This document shows, piece after piece, positions 20,748 to 30,969 of a stretch of DNA of 64,000 bases. Source of the DNA: an uncultured Flavobacteriaceae bacterium (GTDB taxonomy: Bacteria > Bacteroidota > Bacteroidia > Flavobacteriales > Flavobacteriaceae); NCBI GenBank assembly GCA_905182575.1, contig CAJJCA010000017.1, forward strand, positions 1 through 64,000, in the 5' to 3' direction. Every line of letters begins with the position of its first letter. The first letter of the stretch is position 1. Made by a program: the position numbers and the translations under genes. Below the pieces are notes generated by a model. That model saw nothing but the letters and a program-made list of their open reading frames with translations. It had not been told where the DNA came from and made no database searches.

Positions 20748-22088
20748 TTATCCTACTTCTTTAATCATTAATTCAATTCCTTCTCTGATGATCTCTTGGG
20801 CTTCAATTTTGGAAGTACTTGCATAATCTATCAATCCAAAATCTTCTGGAACTACTTCATAAATCCCAAGGGCTTCCATCTTTTCAATATCTCCTGCCAT
20901 ACATGCTTTTAACAATTGCATTGGATAAATATCCATTGGAAAAACTTTCTCCATTTCACCAGTGACAACCAGTGCCCGTTCTTCACCATTCAAGTTGGTA
21001 TTTACTTCATACCCTTTGTTTTTAAACAACCATGAAAAAGAAGTTTTTGAGAGACTCGGTATTTTATTATCAACAAAAGGCAACCAACCGAATAAGCGAT
21101 AGTCGTTCCCTTCTGGAATTACGGTTAAAAGATTGTTGTAAAAGTTTAAGTATCCATTAGAAGCAACGGTAGCACCCGAAAGTACATTTCCATTGATAAA
21201 CCTGTTTTGGATCGTATTATCAATATCACAATCCTTGGTTAAAGAAGTGATTTCAGCACCGATTTTGGCGATTATATAGCGAGGATTCCCAACTGAGCCA
21301 CCAGCAACAGCGATTGTTCTGTGTGCATGGTATTGTCCCGTAGAAAACAAAAAACCTATATTAAGTACATCCTCAGGGCGTATTTCCAAAACCTTTTCTC
21401 CCACATTGATGGGATCGTTTTTTTGAATTTGAAAACTCACATTACCAGCAGGGTGAGCCCCTGATATGCTGAGTAAGTTTACGCCTTCAACGTTTTCGAA
21501 AAAACCTTTGAAATTTGCATCTACCCCCAAATTGACTTTCCCGGGAAGCAGCTGGTTTAAAACAAAAACAGCACAAACTTGTTTGTTATTTTTTAATAAG
21601 AAATCAAAATCAACATCCAATGGACCAGTGGAATAGGCAGATATGTAAATCGACTTAAAATCAGCTTTTGGATCAGCAACGACGCCATAGGGTCTTTGTT
21701 TAAAAAAAGCCAATAAATTATTTTTAAAAGTATTTCTAAAACCTCTTCTGGCTTGAGTGTGTCAATCTGCTTGATTTCATGTGTGATGGTGTCGCCATTT
21801 TGAGCATCAACGATGATCTCTAAAATCTTACGTTTGGCACCTCTTCGAATTTCTTTAATCGTTCCTGAAACAGGAGAAACAATTTTCTGGATTATGCTTG
21901 GCATGAAATACCGGTGCTCCTCCCGCAATCTTCTCCCCTTCTTTGGCCATGAGCCGAGGAACTATTCCGAAAAAATTATCAGGTTTTAGGGCGTAAGTTT
22001 CAGATGGAACTGCGTTGTGCAGAATCTTTTCGGCTTCACCCTTCAAATTTATTTTTGCACCTCTTCTGGTGCGAATGCCTGTGGACAT
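20748..22088 (-). CDS. nqrA: Na+-NQR subunit A (frameshifted)
   Basis: A peripheral cytoplasmic subunit of the Na+-pumping complex. The ATG at 22088 gives the usual start MSTGIRTRRGAKINLKGEAE. Frameshifts lie near 21885-21925 and near 21700. Segments from all three frames match NqrA: IVPRLMAKEGEKIAGGAPVF, VSPVSGTIKEIRRGAKRKIL, and a long C-terminal part with GGSVGNPRYIIAKIGAEI and SGATVASNGYLNFYNN. Length after repair is 447 codons, typical for NqrA. It is the first gene of the operon. A TAAATTTG element lies about 22 bases upstream. Confidence 0.93.
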
Positions 22089-22110
22089 ATATTTATTTTG
22101 TAAAATCACA

Positions 22111-22118
22111 CAAATTTA
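22111..22118 (-). promoter_or_regulatory. Putative -7 element for the nqr operon
   Basis: TAAATTTG on the minus strand fits the Bacteroidota -7 consensus TAnnTTTG, 22 bases before the nqrA ATG. The -33 position reads TTTT rather than TTTG. Confidence 0.45.
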
Positions 22119-22256
22119 CTAATTATGAGCCACCATTAAAAGTGTATTTTTAGAGAAATTTCATAATTTATAATAATTCTAAATAAGTGTTTAACGTTCT
22201 ACTCAAATTCAACATTTAGAAGGCGTGAAATGTTATTAATTTCTTAACTTTATAAA

Positions 22257-23510
22257 ATGCTAAAACAATTGTTTTTCAAATCAGTCGTCTTAATTTTATT
22301 ATGTTTTGACGTTTGTCTAAGTCAATCAATAGCAGAGGTTTACGAACCTCCCCACATCAAGTCTATTGTTTTTAAGCAAACAGATGAGCAACAATTCCCT
22401 TTAGTTGCAATTGGCACTCCAATGGTTTTAGAGTTCGATGACCTCAATGGAGATGAAAAAAATTACTACTACAAAATCAAATATTTCAATCACGATTGGA
22501 CCCCTTCTAACTTATTTAAGAGTGAATTTCTTGATGGTTTTGACAATTTACGAATCGAAAACTACCAAACTTCGTTCAACACCCTCCAGCCTTATACCCA
22601 TTATCGTCTTGATCTTCCCAACGAACAAACTAAAATCAGACTTTCTGGCAATTACATGCTAGAGATTTATGATGAGGAAAATTTGTTGATTTTCTCGAGA
22701 CGTTTTTTAGTCTATGAGAACCAAGCTAATATTACCTCTGGCGTTTATCGCCCTAGAGATTTTCAATATTACAATACTCATCAAAGTATTCAATTTTCCA
22801 TTAGTCCGGAGAAAGGCACTTATTTCCGTGATCCTGAAAATCAGGTTCATGTTGTTGTTTTACAAAACCAACAATGGGAAAATGCTATCTCCGAAGTAAA
22901 ACCACAATTCATAAGCGGGACACAATTAGAATATCGATACAACGAAAAAACACGTTTTGAAGGTGGAAATGAATACTTGTTTTTTGACACCAAAGACATC
23001 AGAATCACAGGCTCAAATGTCAGCCTTGTTGAACTTAATCGACTCTATGAAAGCTATTTAAGTACTGATATTTTAAGAAGGGGATACCCCTACAACTATG
23101 CGGCTGATATCAATGGAGATTTTGTAGTTAGAACCGTTTTGGGAAATAGAGATAGTACTATAGAAGCGGACTACAGTTGGGTACATTTCAGTATAGCAAC
23201 CTCAGTGCCTCTGAAAGAGGAAGTATATGTTTACGGTAAATTCAATAATTATAACCTTGGAGAGGAAAATAAAATGTATTATAATCCTGCCCTTGAAATC
23301 TATGAGGGAATATTACTTTTAAAGCAAGGAATTTACAACTATAAATACGTAACAAAAACAGAGGAGAACCTCGATCTGAATGGCGTGAGTGGAACCCATG
23401 CTTTAACCGAAAACAGTTATTTGATTCTTGTTTATTATCGGAATTTCGGAACACGACACGATGCATTAATTGGTATTGGAAACACCTCTTCTTTTGAGAT
23501 TATAGATTGA
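22257..23510 (+). CDS. Type IX secretion system plug protein (DUF5103)
   Basis: An intact 417-residue secreted protein. The signal peptide is MLKQLFFKSVVLILLCFDVCLSQ. Its body matches the DUF5103 family, including Plug, which closes the periplasmic end of the SprA translocon of the type IX system. Recognisable segments are YEPPHIKSIVFKQ, YYYKIKYFNHDWTPSNLFKSEFLDG, YMLEIYDEENLLIFSRRFLVYE, the C-terminal domain start GDFVVR, and EVYVYGKFNNYNL (Ig-like E-set part). It is divergent from the nqr operon, so the 168-base gap carries both control regions. With gldA it indicates gliding or T9SS capacity. Confidence 0.88.
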   Translation: MLKQLFFKSVVLILLCFDVCLSQSIAEVYEPPHIKSIVFKQTDEQQFPLVAIGTPMVLEFDDLNGDEKNYYYKIKYFNHDWTPSNLFKSEFLDGFDNLRIENYQTSFNTLQPYTHYRLDLPNEQTKIRLSGNYMLEIYDEENLLIFSRRFLVYENQANITSGVYRPRDFQYYNTHQSIQFSISPEKGTYFRDPENQVHVVVLQNQQWENAISEVKPQFISGTQLEYRYNEKTRFEGGNEYLFFDTKDIRITGSNVSLVELNRLYESYLSTDILRRGYPYNYAADINGDFVVRTVLGNRDSTIEADYSWVHFSIATSVPLKEEVYVYGKFNNYNLGEENKMYYNPALEIYEGILLLKQGIYNYKYVTKTEENLDLNGVSGTHALTENSYLILVYYRNFGTRHDALIGIGNTSSFEIID

Positions 23511-23585
23511 TCTTGTTATTTGAAGAAAATAATTTCAATCCATTTTTTCACTACCTTTAATTGGAGAATTTTTAGCTTAAACACA

Positions 23586-23972
23586 ATGATTCAGCAAGTA
23601 ACACGTGGTATCAAAATTACGGTGAAGACCCAATATGAGGGAACCTTCCTAAAAGACTTCGTACTCAACTATACCTTTGCTTACGATATTGAGATTGAAA
23701 ATCAAAGCAAGAGTTCAGTTCAGCTATTAAGCCGCCATTGGAAAATATTCGAGTCTCTCAGTAAAACAAAAGTCTTAGATGGTGCTGGAGTCGTCGGAAA
23801 AAAGCCGGTTATAAACCCTGGCGAAGTCCACAAATACAAGTCAGGGTGTCTCATTACTTCTGCCATCGGCTCTATGAAAGGTGCTTATACCATGATTGAT
23901 TTCTCTACGACTAAAAAATTCAATGTGGAAATTCCTGCATTTAAACTCTGTGCTCCCTTTATTTTAAATTAA
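23586..23972 (+). CDS. apaG: ApaG domain protein
   Basis: A 128-residue fibronectin-III-like ApaG protein. The true start is most likely the ATG at 23586 (MIQQVTRGIKITVKTQYEG), since the 22 codons upstream do not resemble the family. Characteristic parts are AYDIEIENQS, QLLSRHWKIFESLSKTKVLDGAG (split as LLSRHWKIFES and DGAGVVGKKPVINPGE), and SAIGSMKGAYTMID. The biochemical role of ApaG is unsettled (linked to metal tolerance and diadenosine tetraphosphate). It converges on rsmG with a 20-base gap. Confidence 0.9.
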   Translation: MIQQVTRGIKITVKTQYEGTFLKDFVLNYTFAYDIEIENQSKSSVQLLSRHWKIFESLSKTKVLDGAGVVGKKPVINPGEVHKYKSGCLITSAIGSMKGAYTMIDFSTTKKFNVEIPAFKLCAPFILN

Positions 23973-23992
23973 GCTTATTTTGAATTGAAAAA

Positions 23993-24613
23993 CTACGCTA
24001 TTGGTAGATAAACAATCTTTTTAGTTTCAAAAAAAGGCTCACTGAAAAAATCACTTAAAGAAAATACTTTTGCTTGGGGATAATCCTGAAGTTCTTTCTT
24101 AAGATCTCCTCCTTTCAAACAAATCAAACCGTTTTTAATGTCATTTTTATGCTGATTTGAAACCTTGTTTTGAACCCAACCCATTGAGCTCTCCATCGGA
24201 GCGACCGCTCTGCAAACAATAAAGTCTACTTTATGATCAAAATTCTCCATTCGGTCATAGTAAGATTCCACGTTTTTTAAACCCAATTCTTCTTTTACAG
24301 CGCTAACCACTTTGATCTTTTTTCCGATACTGTCAATTAGGTGAAAACTGACCTCGGGAAACATAATTGCAAGCGGAATTCCTGGAAAACCTCCCCCGGT
24401 TCCAACGTCAAGAATTGCTGTACCCGGCTGGAAATCGTGGATTTTAGCAATCGACAAAGCATGTAAAACATGGTGGATAAAAAACGAATCCATGTCCTTT
24501 CTAGAAATGACATTAATTTGAGAATTCCAATGCTGGTAAATCGGCAAAAGAGCGCTCAAATCTTTTATTTGATCCTTGGTTAGTTGCGGGAAGTAATTTG
24601 AAAAGTTAAACAA
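23993..24613 (-). CDS. rsmG: 16S rRNA (guanine-N7) methyltransferase RsmG
   Basis: An intact 206-residue SAM-dependent methyltransferase that modifies G527 of 16S rRNA. The SAM-binding glycine motif is clear: ILDVGTGGGFPGIPLAIMFP (about residues 68-87). It is followed by FHLIDSIGKKIKVV and the conserved VCRAVAPM. Typical N terminus: LTKDQIKDLSALLPIYQHWN. Single gene, convergent with apaG and divergent from the desaturase. Confidence 0.93.
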   Translation of the reverse strand: MFNFSNYFPQLTKDQIKDLSALLPIYQHWNSQINVISRKDMDSFFIHHVLHALSIAKIHDFQPGTAILDVGTGGGFPGIPLAIMFPEVSFHLIDSIGKKIKVVSAVKEELGLKNVESYYDRMENFDHKVDFIVCRAVAPMESSMGWVQNKVSNQHKNDIKNGLICLKGGDLKKELQDYPQAKVFSLSDFFSEPFFETKKIVYLPIA

Positions 24614-24681
24614 TTAATGTTTTTTGTTAAAAATATGAAGAATGTAATAAAATTCAATATTTTTACATAAAAAAAACTAAA

Positions 24682-25779
24682 ATGCCAGATAGAATAATTC
24701 CAAAGTTTTCAAGAAAGGATTCCCAAGAGTTTTTTCAAACACTAAATAAGAGGGTCAATAAATATTTTAAGGATCATAAAATCTCGAAAACAGGAAACTG
24801 GAGGCTTTACACCAAAACGATCGTAATGTTTTCGCTTTTGTTTGCTCCTTATTTTTTGATTCTACTTTTAGATATTAATGATTGGTTCAAACTTCTTCTT
24901 GCTGTGCTAACAGGAATAGGCATGGCTGGTGTCGGGATGAACGTCATGCACGATGGGAATCACGGTTCATTTTCAAAACACAAATGGGTCAATACGATAA
25001 TGGGAAGTAGCATTTACATTTTAGCTGGAAACGTTTTCAACTGGAAAGTACAACACAATGTCCTTCACCATACCTATACAAATGTACATGGACACGATGA
25101 AGACCTTGAAGCGGGAAGGGTTCTTCGTTTTTCGAAACACGCCGAATGGATGCCACATCATCGTTTTCAACATTTATATTCTGTCTTACTTTATGGACTT
25201 TTGACAATAAACTGGGCGATTTTTACCGACTTTCAGCAATTGACACGCTACCAAAAAAGAAATCTTTCTTATGCCAACAGCAAAAGCGAAAGGCTTCAAT
25301 GGATTGGATTGATCATTGCTAAAATTGTCTATTGGGGTACTTGGATCGTTTTGCCAATATTTGTTTTTAACATTGTTTGGTGGAAAGTAATTATCGGATT
25401 TGTTGCCATGCATTATACGGCAGGATTAATCCTAAGCTTGGTTTTCCAATTGGCACACGTTATGGATGATGCAGAAATGCCGGTTCCTGATACAAAAACA
25501 GGCGTATTAAAAAACTCTTGGGCCATTCATCAGTTGTTAACCACTGTTAATTTTTCAACGAAAAACAAAATTGTAAACTGGTTTACCGGTGGACTTAATC
25601 ATCAAATCGAGCATCATATTTTCCCTCACATTAGCCATGTGCATTACACGAAAATATCTGAAATCGTCAGAAAAACTGCTAAGGAATTCAACTTGCCTTA
25701 CAACGAATACAAAACAACAAGAAGTGCCATTTTATCGCATTTCAAATATTTAAAACAAATGGGGGTACAGCCCGCATAA
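24682..25779 (+). CDS. Membrane fatty acid desaturase (linoleoyl-CoA desaturase type)
   Basis: An intact 365-residue membrane di-iron desaturase without a fused cytochrome b5 domain. The three histidine boxes are present: HDGNHGSF (about residue 90), HNVLHHTYTN (about 125), and the front-end-type HQIEHHIFPHISH (about 310), in which Gln replaces the first His of the box. That Gln is typical of front-end desaturases. Two pairs of hydrophobic segments flank the second box. It likely adds a double bond to membrane lipid acyl chains, useful in a cold marine setting. Regiospecificity cannot be told from sequence. Confidence 0.9.
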   Translation: MPDRIIPKFSRKDSQEFFQTLNKRVNKYFKDHKISKTGNWRLYTKTIVMFSLLFAPYFLILLLDINDWFKLLLAVLTGIGMAGVGMNVMHDGNHGSFSKHKWVNTIMGSSIYILAGNVFNWKVQHNVLHHTYTNVHGHDEDLEAGRVLRFSKHAEWMPHHRFQHLYSVLLYGLLTINWAIFTDFQQLTRYQKRNLSYANSKSERLQWIGLIIAKIVYWGTWIVLPIFVFNIVWWKVIIGFVAMHYTAGLILSLVFQLAHVMDDAEMPVPDTKTGVLKNSWAIHQLLTTVNFSTKNKIVNWFTGGLNHQIEHHIFPHISHVHYTKISEIVRKTAKEFNLPYNEYKTTRSAILSHFKYLKQMGVQPA

Positions 25780-25804
25780 GCTTAAACCATAAGGACTATA
25801 CTTC

Positions 25805-26986
25805 ATGTTATCAGATAGAATCAACAGCTTGCCTGCTTCGGCAACGCTTACTATGGCAGCAAAAGCCAGAGAATTAAAAAGTCAAGGAGTTGATATCATC
25901 GGACTCAGTTTAGGAGAACCCGATTTCAACACTCCAGAATTCATTAAAGACGCTGCCATTCAAGCAGTAAAAGACAATTACAACTCCTACTCTCCCGTAG
26001 ACGGCTATGCAGATTTAAAAGAAGCCATTTGCAGTAAATTTAAGCGAGATAATGGTTTGGATTACAAACCTTCACAAGTTGTGGTTTCCACTGGTGCCAA
26101 ACAATCCATTGCCAATTTGTGCATGGTTTTGCTTAACCCCGGAGACGAAGTCTTATTGCCTGCCCCCTATTGGGTTAGCTATTCTGCCATTGCCACTTTA
26201 GCAGAAGCAAAATCAATCATCATCCCTTCCAGTATCGAAACGGATTTTAAAATTACGCCCAAACAATTGGAGGCGGCCATTACGCCAAAGACTAAATTGG
26301 TGATGTTCAACTCGCCAAACAATCCGAGTGGGACAATTTATACCGAAGCCGAATACCGTGCATTAGGAAAAGTTTTAGAAAAATTCCCAGACATATATAT
26401 TCTCTCCGATGAGATCTATGAATTGATCAATTACGGAAAACCGCATTTTAGCATTGCTGCCATCCCAGCCCTTTATGATCGTACGATTACGGTCAATGGT
26501 GTTGCAAAAGCTTTTGCAATGACGGGCTGGCGTATCGGTTACATTGGTGCTCCAGAATGGATCGCCAAGGCTTGTAACAAGATGCAAGGACAAATTACTT
26601 CGGGAGCCAATTGTATCGCTCAACGTGCTACCATTGCCGCGGTGAATGCACCTGTGAGTGAGATCCAATACATGGTGGATGAATTTAAATCCAGAAGAAC
26701 GCTGATCTTAAATTTACTCTCCGAAATTCCATGGTATTGAATGCTTAACGATCCCGACGGTGCGTTTTATGTTTTCCCAGATGTTTCTGCTTATTTTGGA
26801 AAAACAATGAAAGGCAAAACCATCAATGATGCCAACGATTTTGCACTCTTCCTTTTGGAAGAAGCCAATGTCGCCACGGTGACTGGTGATGCCTTTGGAA
26901 ACCCAGACTGTATACGGATTTCTTATGCGGCCTCTGTTGAAAACATTAAAGAAGCCGTAAAACGGATTGCTAACGCACTGGCTTAG
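25805..26986 (+). CDS. Aspartate-type aminotransferase (class I, in-frame stop)
   Basis: A PLP-dependent class I aminotransferase, probably acting on aspartate or related amino acids. Motifs: NYNSYSPVDGYADLKEAI, ILSDEIYELINYG, the PLP-lysine segment VNGVAKAFAMTGWRIGYIG, and NDPDGAFYVFPDVSAYFGK near the end. The frame contains TGA at 26738-26740 (EIPWY, stop, MLNDPDG). Both sides are in the same frame. Relatives have EIPG at this point, and deleting the T in CCATGG would restore PG, so two compensating indels are more likely than a true stop. Length of 394 codons is normal. Confidence 0.88.
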
Positions 26987-27063
26987 TATCCCAATTTTTA
27001 TTTTAAATACCACGCTAGGCTAAGCCTAAAATATTAGCGTACTTTTATCCCCTAATAGAACAT

Positions 27064-28310
27064 ATGACATTCAAAGACTTAGCGCTGGAGCCACCCATTT
27101 TAAAAGCACTTGAAAAACAAGGCTACACCCAGCCCACTCCCATACAAGAACAAGCCATTCCCATTTTACTTAAAGGACATGATTTGTTGGGCGTTGCACA
27201 GACTGGAACCGGAAAAACAGCCGCTTTTGGAATTCCTATTTTAAATCACTTGATAAAAGATGGAAATTCAGGGCAAGGGCAACGCAAAATAAAAGCCCTA
27301 GTGGTTACACCTACCCGAGAATTGGCAATTCAGATTGCTGAAAATTTTACCGCCTATAGCCAATTTACGAACCTTAAAAATACTGTTATTTTTGGAGGCG
27401 TAAAGCAAGCTAAACAAGTAGCTAGCTTAAGACAAGGTGTTGATATTTTGGTGGCAACACCCGGACGTTTACTGGATTTGATGAGTCAGGGATTTATCTC
27501 ATTTAGAGACCTGAAATACGTGGTTCTAGATGAAGCAGACCAAATGCTAGACATGGGTTTTATAAACGATGTTAAAAAAATAATCGCTAAACTACCTGCC
27601 AAAAGACAGTCACTTTTCTTTTCGGCTACCATGCCCAAAACGATTGTAGAGCTTTCTCAAAAAATGCTAGGAGAATTTGAACGGGTAACCATCAAACCCG
27701 AACAAGCCACGGCAGAAAAGGTAGAACAAGGCGTTTATTTTGTAAGTAAAAGCAACAAACCTAAATTGTTGATTCACCTTCTGGAGCAACGAAAAAATGA
27801 CTCCGTTCTTGTTTTTTCTCGTACCAAACACGGTGCCAATCGCATTGTGAAAACCCTAGACAAAGCTCAAATAAAATCGGCGGCAATACACGGGAACAAA
27901 TCCCAAGCCATGCGCCAAAAGGCATTGAGTGCCTTTAAGGACGGCTCACTAAAAGTATTGGTGGCCACTGACATTGCCGCGCGAGGAATCGATGTAGATG
28001 ATTTGGCTTTGGTGATCAATTATGATTTGCCCAATGTGTCAGAAACCTATGTACACCGTATCGGACGAACCGGTAGGGCCGACGCCAGCGGTATTGCGCT
28101 TTCTTTTTGCATGGGAGACGAACGGCCTTATTTAAAAGATATTGAAAAACTAGTAAGCAGCAAGTTCCTAGAATGGGAGAACATCCTTTTATGGAAGGTG
28201 CCGATGTGGTGGATGGTTCACTGGCAAAAAAACCGCAAGGTAGGTCCATTAATCAGAATCGCCCTAGCAATAAAAATCGAAACAATAACCTCAACAGGAA
28301 TCGGAATTAG
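27064..28310 (+). CDS. DEAD-box RNA helicase, RhlE type (3' frameshift)
   Basis: An ATP-dependent RNA helicase. Motifs in order: Q motif GYTQPTPIQEQAIP, Walker A AQTGTGKTAAFG, PTRELAIQI, TPGRLLDL, DEADQMLDMGF, SATMPK, and HRIGRTGRA. The frame is lost near 28160. In the next frame the tail reads EHPFMEGADVVDGSLAKKP, then an Asn/Arg-rich end (SNKNRNNNLNRNRN) and TAG at 28308-28310, which is the normal RhlE C terminus. The unrepaired frame gives a Trp-rich tail ending at 28317 that does not look real. Likely role: ribosome assembly or cold adaptation. Confidence 0.92.
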
Positions 28311-28391
28311 GGATTAAATCTTATCTCTCTTATTTGTCTAAAAATACCAAAACCACTTTTTAAACTTAGGCTTGTATTTTCCTTCTCAAAA

Positions 28392-28969
28392 TCACTTAGC
28401 ATTTTCCTTCAAATACTGATAATTCAGTGTAAGGGTGGCGCTATGCCAAGGCACTAATACAAACATGCCCACCAAAAAATACAACAAACCAAAAAGATAC
28501 CAAGGGATAAATCGCAAATTAAGCTCCAACAATTCCATCTTATAGCCATCGGTGAGCTTCCAGCTTTGTTCTAAGGCAGCTTGAAAAGAAATTTCGGGGT
28601 CTTCTGCGATGATATAATAGGTCATGGAAAAGCCCAATGCCACCACAATCCCCGGAACAAGCAATAAAATCAAACCAACAACTGTTAGCCCAGTAATGAT
28701 CGCATACGCCAAAAGCACAGTCGCTAGGGGCTTAAATCCTTCAAACAAAAGCTCGAAACGGGTTTCTTTTCCCTTTACCAAATTCAAAAAGAAAAAACAC
28801 AAACCCAATTGCAGCGGACCCGCCAGTAAAAAACTTACAATTTCTCCATAGCTATCGAATTCAGTGGGGTAGCTACTACCAAACCATAGACCAAACAAAC
28901 TCCTATAGCCAAAATCCAATGGGGTTCTAACAATGTTCTTGCTTTGCGCATCAATTGTACTAAATCCAT
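28392..28969 (-). CDS. DUF975-like membrane protein (frameshifted)
   Basis: A membrane protein of about 192 residues. The start at 28969 gives MDLVQLMRKARTLLEPHWIL, the usual entry of the DUF975 family. A frameshift near 28865-28895 separates this from the body SFLLAGPLQLGLCFFFLNLV, VVGLILLLVPGIVVALGFSM and YKMELLELNLRFIPWYLF. Four to five hydrophobic segments are present. Function is unknown. It is on the same strand as the aromatic operon, 41 bases after it, and could be read through from it or be separate. Confidence 0.72.
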
Positions 28970-29010
28970 AATTGAACTTTGTTTATAGAAGTTACTGGCT
29001 TGTCAATTCT

Positions 29011-30095
29011 TTACGAATTAATAATTTTCTCTTGTTGGTTAATTGATTCTTGGTGAACTGCTTTAAACACACGCAAGATAAATTCTTCAGACAAATTACG
29101 TTCTTGTCCTTCTAAAATCATTTTACCCAAGATTTCATTCCAACGTTTGTTTTGCAAAACAGCAACGTTGTTGTCTTTTTTAATCGTACCAATCTCAACA
29201 GCCGTTTTCATGCGTTTTCCTAAAGTATCTAAAAGTGTTTGATCAATCACATCAATCTGTGCTCTTAAATTACTTAGCGCATTTTGATAAGCCTCCTGGT
29301 CGGTAGTAACCTTACGTACTTTTAAATCATTCATGATTTCAACCAAACGTGTTGGAGTCACTTGCTGTGCCGCATCACTCCATGCGTTATCTGGATCCGT
29401 ATGAGTTTCTATCATCAAACCGTCAAAGTTCAAATCCAAAGCCGCTTGAGAAATATCAAAAATCATATCTCTTTTTCCACCAATGTGAGAAGGATCACAA
29501 ATCATGGGAAGATCCGGAAATTTATTTTTAACCTCAATCGCAATTTGCCATTCCGGAATGTTTCGGTATATTTGGTTTTTTCATAGGTAGAAAATCCACG
29601 ATGGATCAAACCTAAATTCTTGATGTTGGCCGTATACAAACGTTCAACGCCGCCGAGCCATAAAGCCAAGTCAGGGTTTACAGGGTTTTTTACTAAAACA
29701 ATTTTGTCCGTTCCTTCCAAAGCATCTGCAATTTCTTGCATGATAAAAGGACTTACCGTAGAACGTGCACCAATCCAAAGTATGTCAACATCATATTCTA
29801 AAGCTAACTTAACGTGGTCTTTATTAGCGACTTCAGTGGCCGTCAATAAACCCGTTTCTTCTTTAACTTTTTTCAACCAACCGAGTCCAATCGCTCCCAC
29901 GCCTTCAAACATGCCCGGGCGGGTTCTTGGTTTCCAGATTCCAGCACGGTAAACCGTGACATCGGTATCTTTCAATTCGTGAGCAATTTTCAATACTTGC
30001 TCTTCGGTTTCAGCGCTACAAGGCCCTCCGATTACTAAAGGATGATCTAAACCAAAATTGGTTAGCCATTGGCGCATTTCTTTTTTATTTTCCAT
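29011..30095 (-). CDS. DAHP synthase / chorismate mutase fusion (frameshifted)
   Basis: A bifunctional enzyme of aromatic synthesis. The N-terminal part is a 3-deoxy-7-phosphoheptulonate synthase of the AroA(beta)/KdsA type: VIGGPCSAETEEQV, VYRAGIWKPRTRPGMFEG, and after a frameshift near 29570 the metal-site MICDPSHIGGKRD. The C-terminal part (from about residue 265) is an AroQ-type chorismate mutase: LRAQIDVIDQTLLDTLGKRM, KWNEIL-like segment, and VFKAVHQESI. The ATG at 30095 (MENKKEMRQWL) is preferred over an upstream GTG-type start inside tyrA. It is the last gene of the Phe/Tyr operon, supplying both the first step and prephenate. Confidence 0.92.
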
Positions 30096-30105
30096 GGATT
30101 TAATT

Positions 30106-30969
30106 TTAATGTTTGCTTGTTTTATTGATGCCTTCCAAAATTTCGCTAATGCTATTGATCGCAACTATTTGCTGATAGAGTTTATCGTATTCATTTGCTT
30201 CTAAAAGATTTTTAAATTGATTTAAATTATTAATGTATTCAGAAAGCGTTTCTAAAATATTGTCTTTGTTTTGGTTAAAAATCGGAATCCACATATCGGG
30301 TGAACTTTTCGCCAAACGGACTGTTGATTCAAATCCACTTCCTGCCATTTCAAAAATGGTTTTTTCGTTTTTCTCTTTCTCCACCACAGTTTTTCCTAAC
30401 ATAAAGGAACTGATGTGCGAAAGGTGAGAAACATAAGCAATGTGCTGGTCATGTTCCACTGGATCCATGGGTCTGATTTGCATTCCCATTTTACGAAACC
30501 AATTTTCGGCCCATTCTAATAAATCCGGACGGGTATTGTGGGTTTCACACAGAATCTGAGTTTTGTTTAAAAACAAATCATCCATGGCAGCATCTGGCCC
30601 CGAAAACTCTGTTCCCGCAATGGGATGGGTAGCCAGGAATTGCCCTCTTTTTGAGTGCAATGCCACACGGTCACAAATAGAAGCCTTGGTAGAGCCAAAA
30701 TCAATAACAAGGCCATTGTCGTGAACCAAATCCAAAAGACTTACAATTTCCTTACTGGCTGCATCAACAGGTATAGTAATCAGCAGTAGGTCCATTAGTT
30801 TTAGATCAACACTGTTAAGCTTAAAATCGATCAACTTAATTGTTATGGAGCGATCGAGGTTATCCACATTTTGATCCAAACCAAAAATCTCGACATCAGA
30901 AATGTGCTTCCGCGCTGACAATGCCAGCGACCCTCCTATCAATCCAATGCCTAAAATCCCTACTTTCAT
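30106..30969 (-). CDS. tyrA: Prephenate dehydrogenase
   Basis: An intact 287-residue NAD-dependent enzyme converting prephenate to 4-hydroxyphenylpyruvate for tyrosine. The Rossmann motif is GILGIGLIGGSLAL at the N terminus. Catalytic-region segments are THPIAGTEFSGPDAA (His/Gly of the prephenate site), PVEHDQHIAYVSHLSH, and FEMAGSGFESTVRLA. It overlaps the end of the aminotransferase gene by 4 bases and sits 10 bases before the DAHP synthase/mutase start, so translation is probably coupled. Confidence 0.94.
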   Translation of the reverse strand: MKVGILGIGLIGGSLALSARKHISDVEIFGLDQNVDNLDRSITIKLIDFKLNSVDLKLMDLLLITIPVDAASKEIVSLLDLVHDNGLVIDFGSTKASICDRVALHSKRGQFLATHPIAGTEFSGPDAAMDDLFLNKTQILCETHNTRPDLLEWAENWFRKMGMQIRPMDPVEHDQHIAYVSHLSHISSFMLGKTVVEKEKNEKTIFEMAGSGFESTVRLAKSSPDMWIPIFNQNKDNILETLSEYINNLNQFKNLLEANEYDKLYQQIVAINSISEILEGINKTSKH

